From assembly GCF_003323745.1 (NCBI RefSeq), contig NZ_QOIL01000002.1, positions 155,753 through 219,752 of the forward strand: a DNA stretch of 64,000 nt. The letters are read 5' to 3'. The position numbers and the translations under genes are program-made. Shown here one piece after another: positions 54,444 to 63,363 of this stretch (positions within the stretch are counted from its first letter, which is position 1; the number at the start of each line of letters is the position of its first letter). The notes beneath the pieces are model-generated. The model saw nothing but the letters and a program-made list of their open reading frames with translations, was not told the origin of the DNA and searched no databases. The stretch is from Sphaerisporangium album (GTDB lineage: Bacteria; Actinomycetota; Actinomycetes; Streptosporangiales; Streptosporangiaceae).

Positions 54444-54853
54444 TTCGTCACCGTCACGACCGTGCCCCGGCCGGGCTCGGAATCGAGCTCGAACTCGTCG
54501 ACCAGGCGGCGGCTACCGCTCAGTCCCAGACCCAGGCCGCCCCCGCTGCTCCACCCGTCTGTGAGGGCGAGCTGCAGGTCGGGGATTCCCGGGCCGTTGT
54601 CGGCGAAGGTCAGGCGAAGCCCTCGGCGATGGCCGTTGTCGAGCACCTCGATGCGCGCGTGCCCGCCTCCGGCGTGGACCAGCGTGTTCCTCGCCAGCTC
54701 GCTGGCGGCCGTGACGACCTTCGTCTGGTCGACGAGAGAGAAGCCCAGCTCGATCGCCGTCGCGCGGACCTTCTGGCGGACGATCACGACCTCGTCGTTG
54801 GACGCGATCGTCAGCTCCTCGGCGGGGGCGACGACGCGAGGGGGTTGGCTCAC
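54431..54853 (-). CDS. rsbT: Stressosome switch kinase RsbT
   Basis: The 140-residue GHKL serine/threonine kinase has SELARNTLVHA, DNGPGIPD and GGGLGLGLSGSRRL. In the known pathway it phosphorylates RsbR and RsbS and is then released to activate a downstream phosphatase or kinase. The GTG start overlaps the rsbS stop (GTGA). Confidence 0.93.
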   Translation of the reverse strand: MSQPPRVVAPAEELTIASNDEVVIVRQKVRATAIELGFSLVDQTKVVTAASELARNTLVHAGGGHARIEVLDNGHRRGLRLTFADNGPGIPDLQLALTDGWSSGGGLGLGLSGSRRLVDEFELDSEPGRGTVVTVTKWTR

Positions 54854-55245
54854 TGTCCCACCGGCGACATGTCGTCCGTCACCGCGGGCTCCGGGCCGGG
54901 CCGGCTCAGGAGGGCGATGCCCTTCTCCAGGTCGAGCGCCGTCCGTAGTCCACCCAGGGACAGTCCCAGCTCGACGAGGGTGATCGCCACCGCGGGGCGC
55001 ATGCCGACGACGATCGTCTCGGCGTCGAGCATGCGGGCCATGCCGGCGATCGTGGACAGCATGCGCCCGACGAAGGAGTCGACGATCTCGACGGCCGTGA
55101 TGTCGATGATGACGCCGAGGGCGCCCGTCGCGACGACGCGGTCCGCGAGATCCTCCTGAAGGGTCAGGACCGCGTGGTCGTCCAGATCGCCCTGAATGGA
55201 GACGAGGAGGATGTCACTGATCTTCAGGATGGGAACGCGGTCCAT
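54850..55245 (-). CDS. rsbS: Stressosome scaffold RsbS (STAS)
   Basis: The 131-residue STAS protein has the phosphorylatable serine in EIVDSFVGR, preceded by IIDITAV, and IVVGMRPAVAITLVELG. It forms the stressosome core with RsbR and sequesters RsbT. About 15 C-terminal residues extend past the normal end. Its ATG overlaps the rsbR stop by one base (TGATG). Confidence 0.93.
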   Translation of the reverse strand: MDRVPILKISDILLVSIQGDLDDHAVLTLQEDLADRVVATGALGVIIDITAVEIVDSFVGRMLSTIAGMARMLDAETIVVGMRPAVAITLVELGLSLGGLRTALDLEKGIALLSRPGPEPAVTDDMSPVGQ

Positions 55246-56114
55246 CACGCCTCCTCCGCCCGGATGGCCAGGCGCGTCCGCCTCTTGTTCACGACCTCCA
55301 CCCCGCTCTTCCTGAGGGCGTAGGCGAGGGCGTCGGCGAGCGTGGCCTTCGTCACGATGTCGCCGAACTCGATGCCCAGTGTGACGATGGTGTGGGCGAT
55401 CTGCGGGCGGATGCCGGAGATGACGCAGTGGGCGCCCATCAGGCGCGCGGCCATGACGGTCTTGAGGAGGTGCTGGGCGACCTGGGTGTCGACGGCGGGC
55501 ACGCCGGTGATGTCGATCACCGCGTACTCGGAGCCGGTGTCGACCAGCGTCTGGAGCAGTTTCTCCATGACGACCTGGGTGCGGGCCGAGTCGAGCGTGC
55601 CCACCAGGGGGACGGAGACGATGCCCTCCCACAGCTTGACCACCGGCGTCGACAGCTCCAGGAGCTGCTCGGTCTGGTCGCTGATGATCTTGTCGCGGGC
55701 GGCGGAGTAGGCCTCGAAGGTGTAGAGGCCGAGGCCGTCGATGGTGCGGGAGAGCCAGATGAAGCCGCGCAGGGCCTGTTCGTCCCCCTCCTGCTCTGCG
55801 CCGATCAGCTCGTAGACGGCCTCCTTCAGGCCGTACACCGAGACGGCGGTCTCGCTCGGGGTGAAGCCCTGGCGCGCGCGGTTGCGGGAGAGCTCGGCGA
55901 GCAGGCCGCGCAGCTCGGAGGCGGCCTCGGGCCGGCTGAGCGACTGCAGGAGGACGCGGTAGATCTCGTGCAGCTCCCTGCGGGTCTCGCTCTCGTTCAC
56001 GCGGCCGAGGAGCGGCTCGTTGGAGATCTGCACCCAGCGATCGAGGATGCCGTCTTCGTTGTCACGCAGCAGGCGCTCGATGTGATGCCTGCTGGTATTC
56101 TCCTGGACGGTCAA
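55245..56114 (-). CDS. rsbR: Stressosome sensor-scaffold RsbR
   Basis: This 289-residue protein has an N-terminal non-haem-globin-like sensor region (~1-150) and a C-terminal STAS domain with IDITGVPAVDTQVA, whose threonine is the expected RsbT target. A TTG at 56114 is taken as start because GGGAG lies six bases upstream and it gives the usual length; in-frame codons further upstream look non-coding. It is the first gene of the six-gene pathway. Confidence 0.9.
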   Translation of the reverse strand: MTVQENTSRHHIERLLRDNEDGILDRWVQISNEPLLGRVNESETRRELHEIYRVLLQSLSRPEAASELRGLLAELSRNRARQGFTPSETAVSVYGLKEAVYELIGAEQEGDEQALRGFIWLSRTIDGLGLYTFEAYSAARDKIISDQTEQLLELSTPVVKLWEGIVSVPLVGTLDSARTQVVMEKLLQTLVDTGSEYAVIDITGVPAVDTQVAQHLLKTVMAARLMGAHCVISGIRPQIAHTIVTLGIEFGDIVTKATLADALAYALRKSGVEVVNKRRTRLAIRAEEA

Positions 56115-56624
56115 GACAGCTCCCGGGCCAACCCATGCGACGAGCAAGACGGTGTTCTCTGGAGAGGCTACACTGAGTACACCCAAGATCATTTCATCTA
56201 CCGGACACACGGCACATTTGGTCTAGATCCGGACGATCAGGGCAAAGTGTGGCGAAACGCCCATCTTCCAGGGAAAACCTCGCATCGGTGCAGGAAAACC
56301 GCTGTGGCCCGCGAGGCTTGAATATTGCTACGATATGGAAACCCTGACGAGACATTCTGGCGTTGGTTTCGCATGATGACGCGTGTGACTGCTGGTGCAG
56401 CAGAGGCTAGGTCGACACCAGGCGTGACCGTTGAGCAGATATCGACCGCGGGGCTGTCAAGGTCGCCGACCTGACGCAGGCGATGACGAACCGGCGTTCT
56501 TCTCAATAAGCCTGTACAGCGAGCCGACCTGTGAAATAACGTAACTGAACTGAAATCGCCCGGCCATGATCCGGACGGTACCGTCATCGCACACCTCGTG
56601 CGGATGAGATCAGGAGACCCCCCA
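56115..56624. other. Divergent, relatively AT-rich intergenic region (rsbR / hutI)
   Basis: No protein-coding gene or RNA is supported in these 510 bases, whose GC content is clearly below the window average. It must hold promoters for the stressosome operon and for the hutI unit. Visible signals are two GGAAAACC direct repeats 21 bases apart (56272 and 56293), a TACGAT -10-like hexamer near 56329, and the palindrome at 56574-56585. Confidence 0.6.
56574..56585. promoter_or_regulatory. Perfect 12-base palindrome GACGGTACCGTC
   Basis: The palindrome is centred about 45 bases before the small ORF that leads into hutI. Its position suits an operator for histidine-catabolic control; the regulator is unknown. 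Confidence 0.45.
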
Positions 56625-56759
56625 ATGACGTCCGGAAACGGAACGGACCCGGCGGGCGTGGCGCCCAGCACGCGCTGGGCCCGGTTCGCGTTCCCGGACG
56701 CTCCCACGGCCGCCCCGGAGTCGTCTCCGGTGGCCAAAAACCGGGTGGTGATGCCATGA
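56625..56759 (+). CDS. 44-residue ORF translationally coupled to hutI
   Basis: An ATG at 56625 with an AGGAG site eight bases upstream opens a 44-codon frame that ends in an ATGA overlap with the hutI start. The peptide is hydrophilic, with a central RWARFAFP stretch, and has no motif I recognise. It may be a real small protein or a leader ORF whose translation delivers ribosomes to hutI, which has no clear ribosome site of its own. Confidence 0.55.
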   Translation: MTSGNGTDPAGVAPSTRWARFAFPDAPTAAPESSPVAKNRVVMP

Positions 56760-57964
56760 CGGTGCGGCTCCTCACCAACATCGGCAGGCTCTGGACCGGC
56801 AACGACGTCTGCAGCAACGCCGCGATCCTCGTGCACAACGACCGGATCGCCTGGGTCGGCCGGGCGGCCGACCTGCCGCAGAGCGTCCCCGGTGTCGTCG
56901 ACGACATCGTCGACGTCGACCATGTCGAGAACCTCGGCGGCTCGCTCGTGACGCCGGGCCTCATCGACGCGCACACGCATCCGGTGTACGCGGGCAACCG
57001 CTACGCCGAGCTGGCCATGCGCTCCGGCGGTTCCACGGTGAGCGCCATCACCGCGGCGGGCGGCGGCATCGGCTCCACCGTCACGGTCACCCGCGGCACC
57101 GACCCGTGGACGTTGTGCAACGGCGTCCGCGAGCGCCTGCGCGACTGGCTGCTGGGCGGCACCACGACCGTCGAGGCCAAGACCGGCTACCACCTCACCC
57201 GCGACGGCGAGCTGGCCGACGTGCGGCTGCTCCGCGAGCTCGAGAAAGAGCCGATGATGCCGCGGGTGCACGTCACGTTCCTCGCCGCCCACGTCGTCCC
57301 GCCGGAGTACTTCGGCCGCCAGCGCGACTACGTCGAGGCCGTCGGCTCCTGGTGCGCCGACGCCGCGGCGGCCGGCGCCGACAGCGTCGACGTCTACTGC
57401 GACGAAGGTCACTTCACCACGGACGAGGCCCGCTGGGTGCTCGCCTCGGGCCGCAACGTCGGCCTGCTGCCGCGCATCCACGCCGGCGCCCACAAGCGGC
57501 GCGGCGCCGTCCAGCTCGCCGCCGAGCTCGGCTGCGCCTCGGCCGACCTGCTCTACAACACCTCCGACGAGGACATCGCCCTGCTCGGGCGGTACGGCGT
57601 CCCCGCGGTGGTCTGCCCCGGTACGGCCCTCCAGCAGGGCAACCTGCCGCCGGTCCGCCGCATGCTCGCCCAGGGCGTCACGGTCGCCCTCGGCAGCGAC
57701 CACAACCCCGGCCACTGCGGCATCACCTCGATGTCGCTGGTCATCAGCCTCGCGGTCGCCGCGTTCGGCATCAGCGTCGGCGACGCCCTCCGGGCCGCCA
57801 CCCTCGGCGGCGCCACCGTCCTCGGCGCTCCGGACCGCGGCGTCCTCGCCCCGGGCCGCCTGGCCGACATCGTCCAGTGGGACGCCGACCACGAGGGCGC
57901 CTTCGCCTGGGGCTTCGGCCTGAAGCCCCGCCGCGTCTGGCGCGGCGGCACCCCCGTCCAGTAG
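56756..57964 (+). CDS. hutI: Imidazolonepropionase HutI
   Basis: The 402-residue metal-dependent hydrolase opens 4-imidazolone-5-propionate in histidine breakdown. Zinc-site motifs are in place: DAHTHPVYAGNR, RIHAGAHKRRGA and ALGSDHNPGHC. The remaining hut genes are not adjacent; dispersed hut genes are usual in actinobacteria. Its ATG overlaps the stop of the small upstream ORF. Confidence 0.95.
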   Translation: MTVRLLTNIGRLWTGNDVCSNAAILVHNDRIAWVGRAADLPQSVPGVVDDIVDVDHVENLGGSLVTPGLIDAHTHPVYAGNRYAELAMRSGGSTVSAITAAGGGIGSTVTVTRGTDPWTLCNGVRERLRDWLLGGTTTVEAKTGYHLTRDGELADVRLLRELEKEPMMPRVHVTFLAAHVVPPEYFGRQRDYVEAVGSWCADAAAAGADSVDVYCDEGHFTTDEARWVLASGRNVGLLPRIHAGAHKRRGAVQLAAELGCASADLLYNTSDEDIALLGRYGVPAVVCPGTALQQGNLPPVRRMLAQGVTVALGSDHNPGHCGITSMSLVISLAVAAFGISVGDALRAATLGGATVLGAPDRGVLAPGRLADIVQWDADHEGAFAWGFGLKPRRVWRGGTPVQ

Positions 57965-58083
57965 CAAGGTCTTCAAGCACGACAACGGGAGGATCGCCTC
58001 CCCCTCCGACGCAGTGCTCGTCTCCGATCGGCGCCGACGCGCAGCCCCGGCTCAGGCGTGACACTGCCGGGTACCCTTCGCTC

Positions 58084-58986
58084 ATGTCGCATGCGGTCGC
58101 CGTGGTCACCGATTCCACCGCCTACCTCGACCCGGCGGAGACCGAGCGGCTCGGGATCACCGTGGTTCCCCTCCAGGTCGTCGTCGGCGGGCGCACCCTG
58201 GACGATGTCGTCCAGATCGACGCCGAGGCGGTCGCCAAGGCCCTGCGGGCGTGGTCGCCGGTTTCCACCTCCGGCCCATCCCCGCAGCGCTTCATGGACG
58301 CCTACGAACGCGCCGCCGCGCGCGGGGCCACGGACGTGGTGTCCGTCCACCTTTCCGGGAAGATGTCCGGCACGGCCGACTCGGCGCGCATCGCCGCGCG
58401 GGAGTCCGTCATCCCCGTCGAGATCGTGGACAGCGGGTCTCTCGCGATGGGCCTCGGCTTCCCTGTGCTGGCCGCCGTGGACGCCGCGCGCCGGGGAGCC
58501 CGGCGTACGGAGGTCGCCGCCGCCGCGCGCGCCTGCGCCCAGGCGACGAAAACCTTCTTCTACGTGGACACGCTCGAACACCTGCGGCGCAGCGGGCGCC
58601 TCGGGTCGGCGGCCGGGCTGCTCGGGTCCGCGCTCTCCGTCAAACCGCTGCTGCACATCTCCGACGGGACGATCGTGCCCCTGGAGAAGGTACGGACGTC
58701 CGGGCGGGCGATCGCCCGGCTGGAGGAGCTCGCCGTACGGGCGGCGGGCGACGCGCCGGTCGACGTCGCGGTGCACCACCTCGTCGCGCCCGGCCGCGCG
58801 GCGACGCTCGCGGAGCACCTCGCCGAGCGCATTCCCGGCCTGGTGAGGCTCCGTGTGGCCCAGGTCGGCGCGGTCGTCGGCGTCCACGCCGGCCCCGGCA
58901 TGCTGGGGGTCACGATCACCCCTTCCTTGCCGGAGATGCCCCTTGACGCCCAGTCCGAGCCCGGTTCCGCACCCCGGGCCCACTGA
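58084..58986 (+). CDS. DegV-family fatty-acid-binding protein
   Basis: The 300-residue protein has DegV signatures: VVTDSTAYLDP, TSGPSPQRF, HLSGKMSGTADSA and VDSGSLAMGLGF. Family members bind a fatty acid, and FakB homologues present it to a FakA kinase for phospholipid synthesis; no fakA is in view. A TACCCT -10-like hexamer ends six bases before the ATG, so the mRNA may be leaderless. Confidence 0.9.
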   Translation: MSHAVAVVTDSTAYLDPAETERLGITVVPLQVVVGGRTLDDVVQIDAEAVAKALRAWSPVSTSGPSPQRFMDAYERAAARGATDVVSVHLSGKMSGTADSARIAARESVIPVEIVDSGSLAMGLGFPVLAAVDAARRGARRTEVAAAARACAQATKTFFYVDTLEHLRRSGRLGSAAGLLGSALSVKPLLHISDGTIVPLEKVRTSGRAIARLEELAVRAAGDAPVDVAVHHLVAPGRAATLAEHLAERIPGLVRLRVAQVGAVVGVHAGPGMLGVTITPSLPEMPLDAQSEPGSAPRAH

Positions 58987-59721
58987 CCTGAGCGCCCCAC
59001 CGCATGTCTCCCGGACGTGCCGGTCCCTCGGCGGCGAACGTGCGGCAGATAGGGCGTGAATAGAAAGGGGTTTCCATCCCCGTGCGGAAAGGGGCTCTGA
59101 CCCCGCGCCGCCTCGTACGCGACGAAGCCGGCAGGGACGCTCGTTTCCCGCCCCTACCCAGGCATATCGCGGAATGCGATCACCCCTGGTCCGCCGGACC
59201 CGCCCCCTAGTACCCCTGACGCCCCCACCACTCACCCCAACGCCCGCCCCCCCAGAGCCCCCAGACGCCGCTCCCCGGACATGCCGCCTTCCGAATGGAT
59301 CAACGCGATACAGATAGCCCGGGGATAGAAGCCGGACGTCCGCCAAACGGGTGTTATGCACGCTGAGTAGCCAAAAGCGAGGTATTGGCACTTCTCAACC
59401 GCTGTCATCAAGTCTCAGGTGAAGTGTCAAGGTATGCCCGGCCTCGCGCCGACTACCCCCATCCCTCTGGCGCTGTCCCAACCATCAGCCCACCGGCCGC
59501 CGTCCCAGCGCTGTGCAGGCCGATTCGGTTATCCACAGAATGGCGTTCGGCGCGTCGGGCCACCTGTCCGCCCGCATAACGTCCCGCTCGTGCGAACAGC
59601 CGGCAGGCCCTCCGAACGCGAATCCGGTGAGACCCGGCTCCGCGCGCTGACCCCTCTCGACCGGCCATGGCGACCACGTCCGCATGCCAGTGCAGACCAT
59701 CCATCACCTGCGGGGGAGGAC
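58987..59721 (+). other. 735-base region between degV and comEA
   Basis: I see no convincing gene here. It contains the twin hairpins at 59067-59104, a less GC-rich patch (about 59310-59430) that may hold the comEA promoter, and an open stretch in the comEA frame from 59419 that is probably leader or an alternative N-terminus. Confidence 0.55.
59067..59104 (+). terminator. Twin short hairpins after degV
   Basis: GGGG-N7-CCCC (59067-59081) and GGGG-N6-CCCC (59091-59104) share a leading AAAGGGG. They lie 80-120 bases after the degV stop codon and could form a weak tandem terminator. Confidence 0.4.
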
Positions 59722-60675
59722 ATGGGACACCCATCCGGCGCACCCGCCACGAACCTGGCCGGGGCGGGCGAATACGTCCGCATACGTCGAGCAGACCTGT
59801 GGCCAGGCCATGACGATGCCGTCTCGGAAGACGGCGGATGGGCCGGGAGGAGCGAGGAGAGCTCGGGAGATCCGAGTGACCCGGCGACCCCGGGAAATCA
59901 TGCCCCATCAAGTCGCCTGCGTTCTGAGCCGCTGCCATTCCGGTCCTTGCGCATCCGGGTGAGCGACGCGCTGGCCCAGTGCGCGCCGCTGCTCGATCCG
60001 GGCCGTCCGGGCCTGCGGGTGCTGGCGGCTCTGGGGTTGCTGGCAGCGCTCGTCGGCGGTATCTACGCATGGCGCTCACGCCCGTCCGCCGAGCCGGTGA
60101 TCCCGCCGCTCCCCGTCGCCGGTTCCACCGTCTCCACGAATAGATCAGACCTCGCCGCTGGATCAGGTCTCCCGGCGGGAACCACAGCACCCGTCCCGCC
60201 GGGAGCACCCGCTCCGCCTGGCCCGCTCGCCACGCCGCAACCCACCGCACAGGTCATCGTCCATGTCACCGGGAAGGTCAGGAGGCCCGGCGTCGTGATG
60301 CTCCCGAGTGGCTCGCGGGTCGCCGACGCGGTCAAGGCGGCCGGGGGCGCCAAGTCCGGCGAGGCGGGGCAGCTCAACCTGGCCCGGAAGGTCATCGACG
60401 GCGAGCAGATCGTCGTCGGTGCTCCGCGCGGCGCCACGGTCGTGACGGCTCCGGTTCCGATCCCGGGCTCCGAGACTCCGGCCGAGGTACTCGACCTCAA
60501 CGCCGCCACTCCAAGCCAACTGGAAACCCTCCCCGGCGTCGGTGAAGTCCTCGCCGCCCGCATCGTGGAGTACCGCCAGTCCCACGCCGGCTTCCGCACC
60601 GTGGCCCAACTGCGCGAGGTGACGGGCATAGGCGAAAGAAAATTCGCAGGCCTACGCGACAGGGTCCGCGTATGA
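59722..60675 (+). CDS. comEA: DNA-uptake receptor ComEA
   Basis: The 317-residue protein has a cytoplasmic polar N-terminus, one membrane helix (residues about 94-113), a Pro-rich linker, an SLBB domain (VIVHVTGKVRRPGVV) and a C-terminal helix-hairpin-helix DNA-binding domain (DLNAATPSQLETLPGVG and REVTGIGERKFAGLRDRV). It binds incoming double-stranded DNA. The start ATG at 59722 follows GGGGGAGGA; a longer form from 59419 cannot be excluded. Its stop overlaps comEC in ATGA. Confidence 0.9.
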   Translation: MGHPSGAPATNLAGAGEYVRIRRADLWPGHDDAVSEDGGWAGRSEESSGDPSDPATPGNHAPSSRLRSEPLPFRSLRIRVSDALAQCAPLLDPGRPGLRVLAALGLLAALVGGIYAWRSRPSAEPVIPPLPVAGSTVSTNRSDLAAGSGLPAGTTAPVPPGAPAPPGPLATPQPTAQVIVHVTGKVRRPGVVMLPSGSRVADAVKAAGGAKSGEAGQLNLARKVIDGEQIVVGAPRGATVVTAPVPIPGSETPAEVLDLNAATPSQLETLPGVGEVLAARIVEYRQSHAGFRTVAQLREVTGIGERKFAGLRDRVRV

Positions 60676-63191
60676 GCCGCGCTCCTTCTCCCGTAACGCC
60701 AGGTCGGCGCCCAGGTATGGACTCCGCTCAGACCGGGAAGGTGCCGCATCCTTCCGCGGCCTCGGAGCAGGAAACCGGAGCGCGCCGGATCGGTGACCTG
60801 CGACTGGCGGCGCCGGCCCTCGCCGTCTGGGCCACATCGCTTTCCCTCCTCACCTGCTCCGCGCGTACGAGCCTGATCACGGCGCTCTGCGCCGCGACGG
60901 CCATGGCCGTGATCGCACTCCGGCACCGAATCGCCCGAATCCTGCGGTCCGCCAAGCTCAACCAGGCCCTCACCGCGGCCGGGAGGGGGGAGTCCGACCG
61001 GGCTGGTGGCTGTCGGGGGTGGGGCAATACGGCAGTTGCCGTTCTGGGGTGTGTCGTCGCGGCGGCGGGGGCCGTGGGGGTGCGCGTCCATGCGGTCGCC
61101 ACTGGACCGGTGGCCGAACTCGCCGGCAGACGCGCGCCGGTGACGGTGGAGGTCGCGATCACCGACGATCCGAAGATCCTGCCCGGTCACCGGGGGACGG
61201 TCCGGCGTGATCGGGTGATCGTGGAGGGCTCGGTCGAAGTACTGGAGGACGCTTCCGGGGCGAGGTTCAGGACGAAGGCCCCCATCGTCATGTTCGCCAA
61301 CGGGCCGGGATGGAGCACGCTTCTACCGAGCCAGCGCGTCCGAGTCCAGGGCAGGCTCGGCCCGGCCGAGCCGGGCACCCTCACGACCGCCGTGCTCCTG
61401 GCGGCGACCACGCCGAAGGTCCTGAGCGGGCCGTCCACACCTCAGCGCCTCGCGGCCGGCCTGCGCGCGGGGCTGAGACAGGCGGCGGGCGTACTCCCAC
61501 CGGCCGAACGCGGGCTGCTTCCGGGCTTGGTGGTCGGCGACCTCTCGCTCATGGACGAGCAGGTGAAACGCGACCTCACCACAGCGGGACTGAGCCACCT
61601 GACGGCCGTCTCGGGGGCGAACCTGGCGGTCATCGCCGGGGCGGTGATCGCGCTGGGCAGGGTGGCCGGGCTGCCGCTCGCCGGCAGGGCCGCCCTCGCG
61701 ATCATCGGCATGCTGTGCTTCGCCGTGGTCGCCCGGCCCTCGCCGAGCGTCCTGCGCGCCTTGGTCATGGGCTCGGTGGCGGCCGTGGCACTCGGAACGG
61801 GGCGATCGCGGGACGGCCTGGCGGCTCTCTCCGCGACGGTGCTCGCGCTGATCCTCTTCGACCCCGGACTGGCGCGAGAGTACGGCTTCGCGCTGTCGGT
61901 GTTCGCCACCGGGGGCATCCTCGTGCTGGCTCCACGCTGGCGTGACCGTATGGCCCGGCGGATTCCCTTCATGGCCGCCGAGGCGATAGCCGTGCCGTGC
62001 GCGGCCCAGGCGGCGGTGACGCCGTTGCTCGTCCTGATGTCCGGCGCGCTCGAGCCGGTGGCGGTCCCGGCCAACCTCCTCGCCGGTCCGGCCGTGCCGC
62101 CGGCGACGGTCCTGGGCTTCGCCGCCGCGGTGGTGGCACCGGTCAGCGACGAGGCGGCGAGCTGGTTGGTCCGGCCCGCCGGGTACGCCGTGGGCTGGAT
62201 CATCCTGGTGGCACGCCAGGCCGCCGGCCTCCCCGCGGCGACCGTGTCGTGGCCCGGGGGGGCGATAGGCCTGCTCCTGCTCGTCGTCGCGGCTCTGACG
62301 TGCTGGTTCGTTCTCCGGCGCGCGGCGTGGCGTCTGGTGGTGGTGGCCGTCGCGGCCGGTGTGCTGGTCGCCGCGCTGGTGGTGCGCCCCGTCGTGGCCT
62401 CGTGGCCGCCCAAGGGGTGGTTGCTCGTGTCCTGCGACGTCGGCCAGGGGGACGCGCTCGTCCTCGCCGCGGGGGCGGCGCGGGCGATCGTGATCGACAC
62501 AGGACCGGACCCGGCGCTCGTGGACAGATGTCTTCGGGACCTAGGCGTCGAGCAGGTGCCGTTGCTGATCCTCACGCATCCCCACTTCGATCACGTCGGC
62601 GGGCTCGACGGGGTGTTCCGAGGACGCAAGGTGGGCGCCGTGCTGGTCAGCCCGGGGGAGCGGCCACGCCAGGAAAGCGCACGGGTCTCCGCCGACCTGC
62701 GAGGCCGACGCGTACCCGAATGGGTCGCCTCTCCGGGCATGACGTGGAGCCTCGGCCCGGTCGCGCTGACCGTCCTCGGCCCGTCGGATGGGGCGGTCTC
62801 GGCAGGCCCGGGGGAGGGATCGATGGCCAACAACGCCAGCGTCGTCCTGCACGCCCGCTGGGCCGCCGGCTCCGCCCTGCTCTGCGGTGACGTCGAGACC
62901 GAAGCCCAGGACGCGCTGCTACGGCAGGGCATCCCGAGCGCTCAGATAATCAAGGTCCCCCACCACGGCTCCGCGAGGCAGGACCCGTCCTTCCTGGCAG
63001 CCCCCGGAGCCGGCGCCGCCCTGATCAGCGTAGGAAAGGACAACGACTACGGCCACCCCGCCCCTCTCACGCTCACCCGCCTACGCGCCCTGGGCATCCG
63101 CGTCTACCGCACCGACACCCAAGGCGACCTGGCCGTCATCTCCGACAAGGACCACCTGTTCGTCGTCCCCCGATCGTCGGGGCCGCCCTAG
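60672..63191 (+). CDS. comEC: DNA-uptake channel ComEC/Rec2
   Basis: The 839-residue membrane protein contains an N-terminal OB-like region, a Competence domain with the VSGANLAVIAG core, many helices (~320-580), and a C-terminal metallo-beta-lactamase-like domain (CDVGQGDALVL, THPHFDHVGG, GDVETEAQ, KVPHHGSARQD). It transports single-stranded DNA across the membrane, and the C-terminal domain may degrade the other strand. The ATG overlaps the comEA stop. Confidence 0.95.
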   Translation: MSRAPSPVTPGRRPGMDSAQTGKVPHPSAASEQETGARRIGDLRLAAPALAVWATSLSLLTCSARTSLITALCAATAMAVIALRHRIARILRSAKLNQALTAAGRGESDRAGGCRGWGNTAVAVLGCVVAAAGAVGVRVHAVATGPVAELAGRRAPVTVEVAITDDPKILPGHRGTVRRDRVIVEGSVEVLEDASGARFRTKAPIVMFANGPGWSTLLPSQRVRVQGRLGPAEPGTLTTAVLLAATTPKVLSGPSTPQRLAAGLRAGLRQAAGVLPPAERGLLPGLVVGDLSLMDEQVKRDLTTAGLSHLTAVSGANLAVIAGAVIALGRVAGLPLAGRAALAIIGMLCFAVVARPSPSVLRALVMGSVAAVALGTGRSRDGLAALSATVLALILFDPGLAREYGFALSVFATGGILVLAPRWRDRMARRIPFMAAEAIAVPCAAQAAVTPLLVLMSGALEPVAVPANLLAGPAVPPATVLGFAAAVVAPVSDEAASWLVRPAGYAVGWIILVARQAAGLPAATVSWPGGAIGLLLLVVAALTCWFVLRRAAWRLVVVAVAAGVLVAALVVRPVVASWPPKGWLLVSCDVGQGDALVLAAGAARAIVIDTGPDPALVDRCLRDLGVEQVPLLILTHPHFDHVGGLDGVFRGRKVGAVLVSPGERPRQESARVSADLRGRRVPEWVASPGMTWSLGPVALTVLGPSDGAVSAGPGEGSMANNASVVLHARWAAGSALLCGDVETEAQDALLRQGIPSAQIIKVPHHGSARQDPSFLAAPGAGAALISVGKDNDYGHPAPLTLTRLRALGIRVYRTDTQGDLAVISDKDHLFVVPRSSGPP

Positions 63192-63241
63192 GGATCGGGG
63201 TGATTCGGGCTCCAGGGCCGGCTTTCAAGGGACGGGCCGAT

Positions 63242-63324
63242 CCCACCGGCTACATCCGCGCGGTCGCGGCCCGCCCGGGGGTGATATCCCCGAGCGGTGC
63301 CTTGCCTTGGATGTAGCCGGTGGG
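63242..63324. repeat. 16-base perfect inverted repeat between convergent genes
   Basis: CCCACCGGCTACATCC (63242-63257) and its exact inverted copy (63309-63324) flank 51 bases that contain another hairpin (GGGG-N7-CCCC near 63277). It lies 50 bases after comEC and 40 bases past the end of the cellulase gene on the other strand, and may be a bidirectional terminator, though arm length and loop size are unusual. Confidence 0.8.
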
Positions 63325-63363
63325 GTCAGCGGCGGTGGGTCGGGAAGAGGTGCAGGTGATCGG

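Noticed and set aside
56237-57985. 582-codon minus-strand frame opposite hutI
   Set aside because: Antisense shadow of hutI reaching into the intergenic region; no motif supports it.
59419-59721. N-terminal extension of ComEA by 101 residues
   Set aside because: The sequence lacks protein-like character and the ATG at 59722 has a strong adjacent ribosome-site-like GGGGGAGGA; it was kept only as an alternative.
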